From Paenibacillus sp. (GTDB lineage Bacteria; Bacillota; Bacilli; Paenibacillales; YIM-B00363): 64,000 nucleotides of DNA. The notes under the pieces were generated by a model. It worked only from the letters and a program-made list of their open reading frames with translations, ran no database searches and was not told the DNA's origin. Of the stretch, positions 1-8,747 are shown piece after piece. Location of the stretch: NCBI RefSeq assembly GCF_035645195.1, contig NZ_DASQNA010000033.1:124001-188000 (forward strand), given 5' to 3'. The translations under genes and the position numbers were made by a program. The first letter of the stretch is position 1; every line of letters begins with the position of its first letter.

Positions 1-1
1 C

Positions 2-712
2 ATGCTGCTCATCTCCGTCCCGCTGCTCGTACTTGTGTTGTTTAAAGCGCTGTTCAGCAACACGCTTATGACGGACAGCATGTGGGAAGTCGCCGGCCAT
101 TTCGCGGAGCTGCCTTCGCTTCTCTCCTTCAGCGCCGCGGCGTTTATGATGTCGGGCTTTATGAGCCTGACCGTGTTTAATCGCGCCATCGCGCCGAACG
201 TCAAGAAGCCCGGATATTTGCTGGCGCTGGCGGCGATCGGGGCGATTCAGGTGCTGCTGACGTTCCTGCTGCCCGTCGGCTTCCACGGCGCGGACGGCGT
301 GGCGGAGCTGACGTATCCGTGGTTCGTGACCGCGGATTCGCTCCGTCTGACGTACGGCTTCATCGAAAGGGTGCTGTATGTGTTTTTGCTCGCCTATGTG
401 TTGATCAGCGTCATGTCCCTGCTCATTTTTTGGCATATCGGGCTCGAGCACGCGAAGCCGCTGCTGCCGCGCTTCATCCGTTCGCCGTCGCTTCGGGCGC
501 TGTTCCCGTACGCGATATTGGCCGCGCTGTCGGCGGCCGTCATCGTTCTCGAGAATCGCTCCGGGCTGGCGCTGATTCGGGACGCGGCCGACGCGTGGCT
601 CTGGATGTACGTGCCGAACGTGCTGCTCGTGCTGGCGGTGCTCGCTTGGGCGGCGTACAAAGAGCGGCAGTCGGACCGAACGGAGGGAAGCGATGAAGCC
701 GTATCGCATTGA
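2..712 (+). CDS. Spore germination permease, GerAB/GerKB family (5' end cut by window)
   Basis: The 236 visible residues are dominated by hydrophobic segments, with at least six likely membrane helices, and end in a short charged tail. The pattern and the directly following Ger(x)C gene identify the B subunit of a GerA-type nutrient germinant receptor, an amino-acid-permease-like protein of the spore inner membrane that binds germinants with the A and C subunits. Family members are about 360 residues, so the ATG at position 2 is probably internal and the N-terminal third lies outside the window. The last 20 bases overlap the next gene, which implies translational coupling. The family call is fairly secure; the germinant cannot be predicted. 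Confidence 0.85.
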   Translation: MLLISVPLLVLVLFKALFSNTLMTDSMWEVAGHFAELPSLLSFSAAAFMMSGFMSLTVFNRAIAPNVKKPGYLLALAAIGAIQVLLTFLLPVGFHGADGVAELTYPWFVTADSLRLTYGFIERVLYVFLLAYVLISVMSLLIFWHIGLEHAKPLLPRFIRSPSLRALFPYAILAALSAAVIVLENRSGLALIRDAADAWLWMYVPNVLLVLAVLAWAAYKERQSDRTEGSDEAVSH

Positions 713-1802
713 AGCCATCGCCAAAACGGCGCTCGCGCTTGCGCTCTTGCTCTTCGCGGGCGCCGGCTTTAACGGGTACAAAGACATCGACAAGCGGTTT
801 TTCGTCGTGACGATGGGCATTGACGAAGGCAAAGGCGGCTACAAATACGAGGTGCTGCTGAAGCTGGCGCTGCCGCAAGCCGATCCGAAGGCGGCCAAGA
901 ACGAATTCGTGGTGCTGAGCAAGCAGTCGGATTCGATCGCGTCGGCCGTCGCGTTCATGAAATCGCAGGTCGACAAAGAATTCGACTTCGGCCATATGAA
1001 GATGGTCCTGATCGGCGACAAGCTCGCGAAACGGGATTGGTTCGGCCCGATGGACTGGTTTTTCCGCCGGCGGGATATCCAAAAAATCGCTTACGTGGCC
1101 GCGGCGCGGCCCGACGCGAGGACGGTGCTGGAGCTGAAGCCGCCGTTCGAGAACTTGCCGTCCGAATCGTTCTTTATCGCGTTCGGCGACGAAGGCACCG
1201 AAACGCCGTATATCGTTTCCGAATTTTTATTCGATTTGCTTCGTAGATTGCATGAGAGGGGCATCGATCCCGTCGTGCCGATCATCGAGCCGTTCGAGAA
1301 GCAGTTCGCCATTCAGAAAGCGTACGTGATCGAAAAGGACGGCGCGAAGCTGGAGCTGAACCCGCAGGAAACGGCGCTATACAGCATGCTGCTCAACCGC
1401 TCCGAACGGGCGACGCTCGCGGCCGGCGAAGGGAAGAACGAATTTTCGGTCACCGCCGAAGAAATCAAGCTGGAGTACGAGCTCGACGCGAAGCCGTCGC
1501 CGCCGAGAGTCCGCGTCGGCGGTACGATTCTCGGGACGCTCGAAACGGTGCCCGCGAACGCGGAGCTGGACGATCTAGGGCCGTACGAGCGGGAGCTCGA
1601 GCGGCGGATGAACCGCGAATTGGTCGCCTTCCTCGAAATGATGCGGACGGCGGGCGTCGATCCGATCGGCTTCGGCCTGCGATATCGCGCGAAACACACG
1701 AACAATAAAACGGAATGGGAGGAGTGGAAAAAGCTGTACCCGAAGCTGACGTTCGACGCTAACGTACGGGTGACCCTCGAAACGACGGGCGTCATCGAAT
1801 AA
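693..1802 (+). CDS. Ger(x)C family spore germination protein lacking the lipobox cysteine
   Basis: A 369-residue C subunit of a GerA-type germinant receptor. It starts within the end of the permease gene behind a GGAGGGAAG ribosome binding site. A hydrophobic N-terminal segment (residues 12-25) is followed by GFNGYKDIDKR and then the family's TMGID motif at 40-44; the long C-terminal domain matches the Ger(x)C fold in length and in its RYRAK/WKKLYP-type tail. Family members are normally lipoproteins with a Gly-Cys lipobox followed by W-D at this place. Here residue 26 is Phe and there is no Cys, so the protein cannot be lipidated in the usual way and may be anchored by an uncleaved signal segment. 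It closes the germination operon; a promoter for the next gene begins just after the stop. Confidence 0.88.
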   Translation: MKPYRIEAIAKTALALALLLFAGAGFNGYKDIDKRFFVVTMGIDEGKGGYKYEVLLKLALPQADPKAAKNEFVVLSKQSDSIASAVAFMKSQVDKEFDFGHMKMVLIGDKLAKRDWFGPMDWFFRRRDIQKIAYVAAARPDARTVLELKPPFENLPSESFFIAFGDEGTETPYIVSEFLFDLLRRLHERGIDPVVPIIEPFEKQFAIQKAYVIEKDGAKLELNPQETALYSMLLNRSERATLAAGEGKNEFSVTAEEIKLEYELDAKPSPPRVRVGGTILGTLETVPANAELDDLGPYERELERRMNRELVAFLEMMRTAGVDPIGFGLRYRAKHTNNKTEWEEWKKLYPKLTFDANVRVTLETTGVIE

Positions 1803-1808
1803 GCGGCG

Positions 1809-1838
1809 TTGTGCTTTTTCGCCGCGTTCGCCTATAAT
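1809..1838 (+). promoter_or_regulatory. SigA-type promoter of the murG-like gene
   Basis: TTGTGC at 1809-1814 and TATAAT at 1833-1838 are separated by 18 bases, lying just after the germination operon and 55 bases before the murG-like ATG. The perfect -10 makes this likely; the -35 matches four of six consensus bases. Confidence 0.65.
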
Positions 1839-1892
1839 GTAAATGTTTGGCGTATCGCAGCATCGAGAAACAGAGGGCGGAGGGGAAGGCTT

Positions 1893-2969
1893 ATGAAGCG
1901 ATCCATCGTGTTCACCGGCGGAGGGACCGCCGGCCATGTGACCGTGAACTTGGCCTTAATGCCGCATTACGTCCGGGAAGGCTGGGACGTTCATTATATC
2001 GGTTCCGCGAAAGGCATCGAACGGGAGTTAGTCGCGAACGTCCCGCAAGTCACGTATCACGCGATCGCGACGGGCAAGCTGCGGCGGTACATGGATTGGA
2101 ACAACGTGAAGGACCCGTTTCGCGTCATGAAGGGCGTCTGGCAGGCGTATCGGCTGCTCGCCGCCATTCGTCCGAGCGTCGTGTTTTCGAAGGGCGGGTT
2201 CGTGTCGGTGCCGGTCGTCGCCGGCGCTTGGCTGAACCGGATTCCCGCTATCATTCACGAATCCGATTTGACGCCGGGGCTCGCGAACCGGCTCGCCATT
2301 CCGCTCGCCGCCAAGGTGTGCACGACGTTCCCCGATACGGCGAAGCATCTGCCCGCCGCGAAAGCGGTCCACGTCGGAGCGGTCGTTCGCGAGGAGCTGT
2401 TCCGCGGGGAGGAAACGAGGGGACTGTCGCGACTCGATTTCGTCCGCTCGAAGCCGGTGCTGCTCGTCATGGGCGGCAGCCTCGGTTCCCAGCGGATCAA
2501 TCGGGCGGTGCGCGACGAGCTCGAGGCATTGACCGATATGTTCCAAATCGTGCACTTGTGCGGCAAAGGCAATGTCGAGCCGGCGCTCGATTCCCGCTCC
2601 TATCGGCAGTTCGAGTACGTGACCGACGAGCTGCCCGACCTGCTGGCGGCCGCCGACGTCGTCGTCTCGCGTGCGGGGTCCAACTCGATCTTCGAGTTTT
2701 TGGCGCTGAAGAAGCCGATGCTGCTCATTCCGCTGTCGCTCGCCGCGAGCCGCGGCGACCAGATCGCGAACGCGGAAAGCTTCCGAAGCCGCGGCTTCGC
2801 CCGGGTGCTGCCGGAGGAGGAGCTCACGGGGGAGACGTTCGTAACGGCGGTGCGGGAGCTGTACGAGCGGCGCGAACAATATGTTGCCGCCATGGAGCGG
2901 GAACCCGAGCGGGAACCGCTGCGTCAGCTGATCGGCCTTATCGACGACGCGGCGCGCGGGCGCTCGTAA
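1893..2969 (+). CDS. murG: MurG-like UDP-GlcNAc:undecaprenyl-PP-MurNAc-pentapeptide GlcNAc transferase
   Basis: A 358-residue GT28 glycosyltransferase. MurG adds GlcNAc to lipid I to form lipid II on the inner face of the membrane. The N-terminal glycine loop GGGTAGH is at residues 9-15, the second-domain loop GGSLGSQRIN near 195, and the donor-binding segment SRAGSNSIFEF near 255; the IHESDLTPGLANR stretch is also typical. The ATG at 1893 follows GGAGGGGAAGG and is preferred over the in-frame TTG at 1809, which is the -35 box. It stands alone, outside any dcw-type cluster, so it is probably the second MurG paralogue common in Bacillus and Paenibacillus rather than the main cell-wall copy. 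That paralogue status is inference, because the rest of the genome is not visible. Confidence 0.85.
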   Translation: MKRSIVFTGGGTAGHVTVNLALMPHYVREGWDVHYIGSAKGIERELVANVPQVTYHAIATGKLRRYMDWNNVKDPFRVMKGVWQAYRLLAAIRPSVVFSKGGFVSVPVVAGAWLNRIPAIIHESDLTPGLANRLAIPLAAKVCTTFPDTAKHLPAAKAVHVGAVVREELFRGEETRGLSRLDFVRSKPVLLVMGGSLGSQRINRAVRDELEALTDMFQIVHLCGKGNVEPALDSRSYRQFEYVTDELPDLLAAADVVVSRAGSNSIFEFLALKKPMLLIPLSLAASRGDQIANAESFRSRGFARVLPEEELTGETFVTAVRELYERREQYVAAMEREPEREPLRQLIGLIDDAARGRS

Positions 2970-2972
2970 TCG

Positions 2973-3037
2973 AAAAACCTTCGCCCTTTCGGATACGCGG
3001 TTTTGTTGCCGCGCGCCGCTCGGAGCGAAGGTTTTTT
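2973..3037. terminator. Bidirectional intrinsic terminator between convergent genes
   Basis: A 12-bp perfect inverted repeat (2973-2984 with 3025-3036) has an A-run on its left arm and a T-run on its right, so it can end both the murG-like transcript and the minus-strand transcript from 3042. The loop is about 40 bases and contains a small CGCGG/CCGCG helix. Confidence 0.75.
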
Positions 3038-3041
3038 CGGG

Positions 3042-3278
3042 TTAATGCGTGTAATCGGTTTTTTCCACTTCGATTTTGTTGCCGACCGATTTCGCCCAAT
3101 CGAGGAATTGTTTCCCGTTCACCGTCTGCTCGCCGCGCTCGTTTTGCTTGAACGAGAATTTGCCCTGCGACTCGAGCTTGCGGATCGTATCGAAGCCGAG
3201 CCCGGTCATGCCGGCCAGCACGTCGATCGGATAGTTCGTTCCTTCGTCGAGCTCCTTCACTTTCATTTCGTATTCCAT
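3042..3278 (-). CDS. Small hypothetical protein, 78 aa
   Basis: The start ATG at 3278 is preceded by AGGGGGCG, which overlaps the stop region of the upstream DUF1540 gene, five bases away, so the two are translated from one message. The protein is soluble, mixed-charge and without cysteines, with a helix-rich centre (VLAGMTGLGFDTIRKLESQGK) resembling a short DNA-binding or adaptor-type helix pair. No confident family was recognised. A longer reading upstream has arginine-rich shadow composition and overlaps the DUF1540 gene, so it was not used. The convergent terminator lies directly after its stop. Confidence 0.7.
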   Translation of the reverse strand: MEYEMKVKELDEGTNYPIDVLAGMTGLGFDTIRKLESQGKFSFKQNERGEQTVNGKQFLDWAKSVGNKIEVEKTDYTH

Positions 3279-3283
3279 TCTGG

Positions 3284-3670
3284 TTACGCCCCCTGACGCT
3301 TTTCGAACGTTTGGCAGTTCGTGTCCTGGCATTCGTTGCTGTCGCGGCCTGTAATTTCGATCGCCTTCGCGACGCAAATCGCGCCTTCTCCCCAATACTC
3401 GCAGGAGGACACCGTGCACATGACGCTCGGGTTCACTTGATACGCGGGGTTGACGAGCCCCATGACGGTGCCCGCGACGTTGATGTTGTCCGCGGAACCG
3501 AGATAGTTCGCCAAGCTGCTCGCGTGGGCGAACGATTTGCACATCGTTTGCTCGACGATCATGGACATTTTCGTTTCTTCCTCATGCACGATATCGATGT
3601 TTTTCGCTCCGCAGCGGTCGCCGTACAAATAGTGCGTGCACGTGTTGACGACGCATTTCACCTCAGGCAC
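3284..3670 (-). CDS. Protein with two DUF1540 domains
   Basis: A 128-residue protein carrying two copies of a cysteine motif (around residues 4-45 and 78-120): V-x-C-x4-C followed by H/E-Y, a G-x-C/ICVA segment and a terminal C-x4-C-x-T-F. This is the DUF1540 pattern, a small domain of Firmicutes thought to bind metal and often seen in sporulation-associated proteins. GTG at 3670 is chosen because GAGGGA lies 8 bases upstream and the protein then begins VPEVKC, as in family members; the longer reading to 3748 adds unrelated sequence. It is followed by a coupled 78-aa gene. Its function is unknown. Confidence 0.82.
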   Translation of the reverse strand: MPEVKCVVNTCTHYLYGDRCGAKNIDIVHEEETKMSMIVEQTMCKSFAHASSLANYLGSADNINVAGTVMGLVNPAYQVNPSVMCTVSSCEYWGEGAICVAKAIEITGRDSNECQDTNCQTFEKRQGA

Positions 3671-3838
3671 TGCCGATCCCTCGCTTTCCAAAGTAGATAG
3701 TCGTATCGTTCCCTGAACCGGAACCGAATATAATCCTGAGTTGCGCAAATGCGGGGACGCCGGCCAAATAATCCGGAGCCGGTTCGGCTATCCTAATCGG
3801 TAAATCGACGGAAACAGACATGAGAGGAGCGTTATAAC

Positions 3839-4642
3839 ATGAGGGCGGAACGCATCGCAAGGGACGTGTTTTGGAAAAGGCTGCTGATGGTGAACGTCGT
3901 CTTTCTCGGAAAGCCCGGCGCGCGCAGCGGGGAGTGGGCGCTCGTCGACACGGGGCTGCCGTATTCGGCGGACGCGATCGAACGGGAGGCGAAGGAGCGG
4001 CTCGGGTATCAGGGATCCCCGTCCTGCATCGTGCTGACGCACGCGCATGTGGACCATGCGGGCAGCGTGCGGGAGCTCTCGCGGCGCTGGAACGCGCCGG
4101 TATACGTGCACGAACGGGAGCTGCCGCACGTGACGGGCAAGGCGGCGTATCCGACGCCGGATCCGACGGTCAGCCCGGGCTGGATCGCGAAGCTGTCGCC
4201 GCTGTTCCCGACGAAGGCGATCGATCTCGGCGGCGCGGCGAAGGCGCTGCCGGCCGACGGCTCGGTGCCGGGCCTGCCGGAATGGCGCTGGGTGGCGACG
4301 CCGGGTCATACGGACGGGCATATTTCGCTGTTCCGCGAATCGGACCGGACGCTGCTCGTCGGGGACGCGTTCACGACGGTGGAGCAGGAGTCGCTCGGCG
4401 CGGTGCTGATGCAGCGGAGCGCCGTGCACGGCCCGCCCGCGTATTTGACGACGAATTGGGAGGCCGCGCATATGTCGGTATGGGCGCTGCGGGCGCTGCG
4501 GCCGCACGCCGCCGTGCCGGGCCACGGCCTGCCGATCGTCGGGGAGATGGATTGCGGGCTGTATTTGGAGCTGCTGAGCGAGCATTTCGAAGAGATCGCC
4601 GTGCCGAAGCAAAGTAAATTTCTCGGCAAGCCTCAAACGTAA
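3839..4642 (+). CDS. MBL-fold metallo-hydrolase
   Basis: A 267-residue metallo-beta-lactamase superfamily enzyme. The zinc motif THAHVDHAG gives H68, H70, D72 and H73; further metal ligands are the H of PGHTDGH, the D of LLVGDAF and the late PGHG histidine, so both metal sites look intact. Such proteins are cytosolic hydrolases of thioesters, lactones or related substrates (glyoxalase II-like or quinolone-response-like), and the substrate cannot be deduced. The ATG follows GAGAGGAG. Its 3' end overlaps the convergent gluQ gene by 10 bases, so antisense interference between the two is possible. Confidence 0.88.
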   Translation: MRAERIARDVFWKRLLMVNVVFLGKPGARSGEWALVDTGLPYSADAIEREAKERLGYQGSPSCIVLTHAHVDHAGSVRELSRRWNAPVYVHERELPHVTGKAAYPTPDPTVSPGWIAKLSPLFPTKAIDLGGAAKALPADGSVPGLPEWRWVATPGHTDGHISLFRESDRTLLVGDAFTTVEQESLGAVLMQRSAVHGPPAYLTTNWEAAHMSVWALRALRPHAAVPGHGLPIVGEMDCGLYLELLSEHFEEIAVPKQSKFLGKPQT

Positions 4643-5592
4643 GGGCGCAGCGCGTCCGCGGGCAGGCGGAGCGGCTCCTTTGGAAGGCGGTCGAGGCGAA
4701 AATGCGGAATCAGCTCGATCGGCCGCACGGGCTCGGGTCGGTCGATAATGCCGGCGAGGGCGGCGATGTGTCCGACGAGCGCTTCGGCGCTCGCCCCGGC
4801 TTGCCGGAGCGCCGCCGCGGCGAGCGATTTTTGGCGCTTCGACAGCCGTTCGCCGTCCGCGTCGCACAGGAGCGGCACATGCGCGAAGCGGGGCGGCGTC
4901 AAGCCGAGCGCCCGGTACAGCCACAGCTGCCGCGGCGTCGAGTCGAGCAGGTCGGCGCCGCGCACGGCGTCGGTAATCGCCATGGCGGCGTCGTCGACGA
5001 CGACGGCGAGCTGGTAGGCGATGACGCCGTCCGCGCGGCGCACGACGAAGTCGCCGCCGGCGCCGGGCGGGAAGACGACTTCGCCGAAGACGCCGTCGCG
5101 GAACGAGATCGGCGCGTCCACGGGGACGGCGAAGCGGAGAGCCGGGGCTTTGGCCTCGGCTCTTCGTTTGCGTTCGGCGTCGGAGAGCCCGCGGCATGTG
5201 CCCGGATACGCCGGCCCTTCGGACGCGAGGCCGTGCGGGGCGCTCGCCACCGCCAGCAGCTCGGCGCGGCTGCAGAAGCACGGGTAGAGCAGCCCCTTGG
5301 CCCGCAGCTCGTCGAGCGCGGCTTCGTACATCGCCTCGCGCTCGCTTTGCGTATAGGGGGCGTACGGTCCGCCGACGTCGGGCCCTTCGTCCCAATCGAG
5401 GCCGAACCAGCGTAAATCTTCAAGAATGAGCTCCGCCCACTGCGGGCGCGAGCGGGGCTTGTCGATATCTTCCATGCGCAGCACGAATGCGCCGCCGGCG
5501 CCGCGCGTCGCGAGCCACGCCATGAGCGCCGCGTACAAATTGCCGAGATGCAGCTGTCCGGACGGCGTCGGCGCGAAGCGGCCGCGTGTCAT
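4633..5592 (-). CDS. gluQ: Glutamyl-Q tRNA(Asp) synthetase
   Basis: A 319-residue GluRS-like protein without an anticodon-binding domain. GluQRS transfers activated glutamate to the queuosine base at position 34 of tRNA-Asp. Visible motifs are [14 protein letters not shown] (class I HIGH-type signature), the zinc site CFCSR with a later YPGTC, and the KRQKS sequence in place of KMSKS. The length fits the family (about 300). Two ATGs six bases apart (5598 and 5592) are possible; 5592 is preferred because AAAGGA then lies 9 bases away. A TATAAT promoter lies upstream and the gene is transcribed divergently from hrpB. Confidence 0.9.
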   Translation of the reverse strand: MTRGRFAPTPSGQLHLGNLYAALMAWLATRGAGGAFVLRMEDIDKPRSRPQWAELILEDLRWFGLDWDEGPDVGGPYAPYTQSEREAMYEAALDELRAKGLLYPCFCSRAELLAVASAPHGLASEGPAYPGTCRGLSDAERKRRAEAKAPALRFAVPVDAPISFRDGVFGEVVFPPGAGGDFVVRRADGVIAYQLAVVVDDAAMAITDAVRGADLLDSTPRQLWLYRALGLTPPRFAHVPLLCDADGERLSKRQKSLAAAALRQAGASAEALVGHIAALAGIIDRPEPVRPIELIPHFRLDRLPKEPLRLPADALRPYV

Positions 5593-5625
5593 GAGCATCG
5601 ATCCTTTCGCGTTCGTTCTACGCTC

Positions 5626-5655
5626 ATTATACGGAGGCCGGCGGCGCGTTCGCAA
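5626..5655 (-). promoter_or_regulatory. SigA-type promoter of gluQ
   Basis: Read on the minus strand, TTGCGA (5655-5650) and TATAAT (5631-5626) are 18 bases apart and 28 bases upstream of the gluQ start region. Confidence 0.6.
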
Positions 5656-5740
5656 ACCGGGCGGACCTCTTCCCAAGTCGAATCGTTTCGTGTAAGGTAA
5701 GGTTCATGAACAACGATACGCAGGAAGGGAACGACGCAAC

Positions 5741-8209
5741 ATGACCGAACGATTGCCGATCGAGGACGCGCTGCCGGAGCTGCGCCGCGCGCTCGCGGCC
5801 GCGCCGAACGCCGTCCTGACGGCGCCGCCCGGCGCGGGCAAGACGACGCTCGTGCCGCTCGCGCTGCTGGACGAAGCGTGGGCGCGGGGCGGGCGCATCG
5901 TCATGCTGGAGCCGCGCCGGATCGCGGCGCGCGGCGCGGCGCGGCGGATGGCGCAGCTGCTCGGGGAGCGCGTCGGCGAGACCGTCGGCTACGTGACGCG
6001 CGGCGATACGAAGATCGGGCCGCGGACGCGCATCGAGGTCGTCACGGAAGGCATCTTGACGCGGCGGCTGCAGCGCGACCCCGGACTCGAGGGCGTCGCG
6101 GCCGTCTTGTTCGACGAATTTCACGAACGGAGTTTGCATGCGGACTTAGGATTGGCGTTGACTCTGCAGGCGCAGGCGCTGTTCCGCGACGATCTGCGGC
6201 TGCTCGTCATGTCGGCGACGATCGAAGCGGACGCGGTCGCCGCGCTGCTCGGCGGCGCCGCGATCGTGCGCAGCGCCGGCCGGATGTTCCCGGTCGAGAC
6301 GCGGTACGCCGACCGGCGCAGCGACGCGCCCGTGGAGCGCCGGACGGCGGCGGCGGTCGTCGATGCGCTGCGGCGGCATCCGGAGGGAGATACGCTCGTC
6401 TTCCTGCCGGGCGGCGCCGAAATTCGCCGGACGGCGCAGGAGCTCTCGCGCCTCGGGCTGCCGTCTGGCGTGCGCGTCGCGCCGCTGTACGGGGCGATGC
6501 CGCCCGAGGCGCAGGACGCGGCCGTGGCGCCGTCGCCGCCGGGCGAGCGCAAAGTCGTGCTCGCCACCAGCATCGCGGAGACGAGCCTCACCGTCGAAGG
6601 GGTTCGCATCGTCGTCGACGCGGGACTCTCTCGCGTGCCGCGTTATTCGCCGCGCACCGGACTGACCGCGCTCGAGACGGTGCCGGTCACCGCCGCGTCG
6701 GCCGATCAGCGCCGCGGCCGGGCCGGCCGGGTCGCGCCCGGCGTCTGTTACCGGCTGTGGACGGAGGAGGAGCATCGGCGCCTCGCGCCGTTCGGCGAGC
6801 CGGACATCGCCGCGGCCGATTTGACGCCGCTCGCGCTCGAGCTGGCCGTCTGGGGCGCGGCGGACCCGATGGAGCTCGCGTTCCTCGACCCGCCGCCGGA
6901 GGGCGCGTATAAGCAGGCGACGGATCTGCTGCGCCGGCTCGGCGCGATCGACGAGCGCGGCGCCGCGACGGCGGCGGGCCGGCGGATGGCCGAGCTCGCC
7001 ATGCATCCGCGGCTCGCCCATATGACGCTGCGCGCGGTCGAGCTCGGGCGGGGCGACCTCGCCTGCGAGCTGGCGGCGCTGCTGGAGGAGCGCGAGGAGA
7101 CGGGCGCGTCCGTCGACATGCGCGAGCGGGTAGAGGCGCTCCGCCGGGGCGCCTCGCCCGCCGCCGCGCGGCAGCGGGAAGAGGCGGCGCGCCGGATGCG
7201 CGACGCCGGCATCACCCGTGCGGGCACGGACGCCGCTTATGCCGGCGAGCTGCTCGCGCTCGCCTTCCCCGACCGGATCGCGCTGCGGCGCGCGAACGGC
7301 AAGTATACGCTCGCGAACGGCCGCGGCGCCGAATTCGCGGGCGACACGCCGCTCTCGCGCGAGCCGCTGCTCGCGATCGCCGAGCTGGACGGCGCCGGCG
7401 TCGACAGCCGCATTCGATCGGCGGCGCCGCTGCAGCTCGACGCGCTGAAGCGGCTGCTCCCGGACCGGCTGCGGACGGAGGACGACGTCTATTGGGACGA
7501 CGCTTCGGCGTCCGTCCGCGCGCGGCGCCGGATCGCGTTCGACGCGCTCGTGCTGGAGGAGACGCCGCTCGCTTCGCCCGACCCCGACCGCGTCCGTGCC
7601 GCGCTGCTCGCCGGGGTCGCGTCAACCGGCCTCTCGGCGCTGCCGTGGACGCGCGCCGCCGAGCAATGGCGCGACCGGGTCCGCTTCCTGCGGCGGCATG
7701 CGGGCGACGAATGGCCGGATTTAAGCGACGAGGCTTTGCTCGAGGCGCTGGACGATTGGCTCGGGCCGCATGTGTACGGTATGAAGTCGAAAGGCGATCT
7801 GCAGAAGCTGAAGCTCGTCGACGTCCTCGAATCGATGCTGACGTGGGACCAGCGGCGCAAGCTCGACGAGTGGGCGCCGACGCATCTCGTCGTGCCGAGC
7901 GGCTCGCGGCATGCGGTCGATTACGGCGATCCGGACGCGCCGTCGCTGTCGGCGAAGCTGCAGGAGCTGTTCGGCTGGGCGGAGACGCCGCGCATCGCCG
8001 GCGGCCGGGTGCCGCTGACGATCGAGCTGCTGTCTCCCGCCCAGCGGCCGGTGCAAATTACGCGGGATCTCGCGAACTTTTGGCGGGAGACGTATTTCGA
8101 AATCAAGAAGGATTTGAAGGGGCGGTACCCGAAGCATTATTGGCCGGACGATCCGACCGCCGCCGTCGCGACGCGCGGCACGAAGCCGCGGCCGGCGCCC
8201 GCCCCTTGA
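5741..8209 (+). CDS. hrpB: ATP-dependent helicase HrpB
   Basis: An 822-residue DEAH/RHA-family helicase, the usual HrpB length. Motifs in order: GAGKTT (residues 31-36), DEFHE near 125 (the HrpB variant of DEAH), SATIE, TSIAETSLT, and QRRGRAGR. After the two RecA domains come the helicase-associated and HrpB C-terminal domains ending in the DLANFWRETYFEIKKDLKGRYPKHYWP segment region (about residues 780-805). The ATG follows GGAAGGGAA. HrpB is widespread but its cellular role is poorly defined; RNA unwinding is assumed from the family. The gene is probably co-transcribed with the haemoglobin gene 17 bases downstream. Confidence 0.93.
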   Translation: MTERLPIEDALPELRRALAAAPNAVLTAPPGAGKTTLVPLALLDEAWARGGRIVMLEPRRIAARGAARRMAQLLGERVGETVGYVTRGDTKIGPRTRIEVVTEGILTRRLQRDPGLEGVAAVLFDEFHERSLHADLGLALTLQAQALFRDDLRLLVMSATIEADAVAALLGGAAIVRSAGRMFPVETRYADRRSDAPVERRTAAAVVDALRRHPEGDTLVFLPGGAEIRRTAQELSRLGLPSGVRVAPLYGAMPPEAQDAAVAPSPPGERKVVLATSIAETSLTVEGVRIVVDAGLSRVPRYSPRTGLTALETVPVTAASADQRRGRAGRVAPGVCYRLWTEEEHRRLAPFGEPDIAAADLTPLALELAVWGAADPMELAFLDPPPEGAYKQATDLLRRLGAIDERGAATAAGRRMAELAMHPRLAHMTLRAVELGRGDLACELAALLEEREETGASVDMRERVEALRRGASPAAARQREEAARRMRDAGITRAGTDAAYAGELLALAFPDRIALRRANGKYTLANGRGAEFAGDTPLSREPLLAIAELDGAGVDSRIRSAAPLQLDALKRLLPDRLRTEDDVYWDDASASVRARRRIAFDALVLEETPLASPDPDRVRAALLAGVASTGLSALPWTRAAEQWRDRVRFLRRHAGDEWPDLSDEALLEALDDWLGPHVYGMKSKGDLQKLKLVDVLESMLTWDQRRKLDEWAPTHLVVPSGSRHAVDYGDPDAPSLSAKLQELFGWAETPRIAGGRVPLTIELLSPAQRPVQITRDLANFWRETYFEIKKDLKGRYPKHYWPDDPTAAVATRGTKPRPAPAP

Positions 8210-8226
8210 CTGGGAGGTCGAGATCA

Positions 8227-8631
8227 TTGGAAGACGACGTAACTTTATTGGACCGGCTCGGCGGGGAAGAGACGGTCGCGCGGCTCGTCGACAAGTTTTA
8301 CGATCGGGTGGTGCGGGACGAGTCGCTCGCGCCGTTGTTCGCCGCGAGCGACATTCGCGAGGTGAAGCGGAAGCAGACGCTGTTCCTGACGCAGTTCTTG
8401 GGAGGGCCGCCCCGTTATTCCGAGGAATTCGGACACCCGATGCTGCGATACCGGCATCTGCCGTTCCCGATCACGCCCGCTCGAGCCGAAGCGTGGCTCG
8501 CCTGCATGGCCGGGGCGATGGACGACATCGGACTGCAGGGTCCGGCGAGAGAGTTTGTTTACGGCCGATTGACGCAGGTCGCCCACCACATGGTGAATAC
8601 GCAGGAAGACGACAGCCCCCTCGATCGTTGA
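8227..8631 (+). CDS. Truncated haemoglobin, group II (YjbI/trHbO type)
   Basis: A 134-residue 2/2 globin. It has the proximal-histidine region (RQ...HHMVN near the C-terminus), the FYDRVVRDESLAPLF helix and the GGPPRYSEEFGHPMLRYRH loop typical of group II truncated haemoglobins, which bind O2 or NO. The start is TTG at 8227, with GGGAGGT seven bases upstream; no ATG is available in frame. In Bacillales this gene is commonly linked to oxidative or disulfide stress genes (yjbH/yjbI); here it follows hrpB instead. A terminator hairpin begins inside the final codons. Confidence 0.88.
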   Translation: MEDDVTLLDRLGGEETVARLVDKFYDRVVRDESLAPLFAASDIREVKRKQTLFLTQFLGGPPRYSEEFGHPMLRYRHLPFPITPARAEAWLACMAGAMDDIGLQGPAREFVYGRLTQVAHHMVNTQEDDSPLDR

Positions 8632-8650
8632 GGCGGCTGTTCGCTTTTTT
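8612..8650 (+). terminator. Intrinsic terminator of the hrpB-haemoglobin unit
   Basis: ACAGCC (8612-8617) pairs with GGCTGT (8635-8640), with an inner CCTC/GAGG helix, followed by TCGCTTTTTT. The stem overlaps the haemoglobin stop codon. Confidence 0.65.
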
Positions 8651-8661
8651 GCGAGGCTGTT

Positions 8662-8678
8662 TCTTAAGATCTCTTAAG
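8662..8678 (+). promoter_or_regulatory. Phased TCTTAAG direct repeats upstream of the response regulator gene
   Basis: TCTTAAG occurs at 8662-8668 and 8672-8678, a 10-bp period that places both copies on one face of the helix, as is typical for OmpR-family dimers. The pair lies about 70 bases before the response-regulator start, and the same arrangement recurs at 11074. It is proposed as the binding site for this regulator (autoregulation); this is inference from pattern. Confidence 0.5.
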
Positions 8679-8747
8679 GTTGCACCGCAAGCGGGGCATT
8701 TCAGGCGACGATCATGTATAGTGGAATGGAAGAAAGGAGGTGTCCGG

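Noticed and set aside
1809-1892. Upstream extension of the murG-like gene to TTG 1809
   Set aside because: TTG 1809 is the -35 box of the promoter and the extension lacks a ribosome binding site; ATG 1893 has one and gives the family N-terminus.
3788-5395. 535-codon minus-strand open frame across the MBL and gluQ genes
   Set aside because: Arginine-rich shadow in the wrong frame relative to gluQ.
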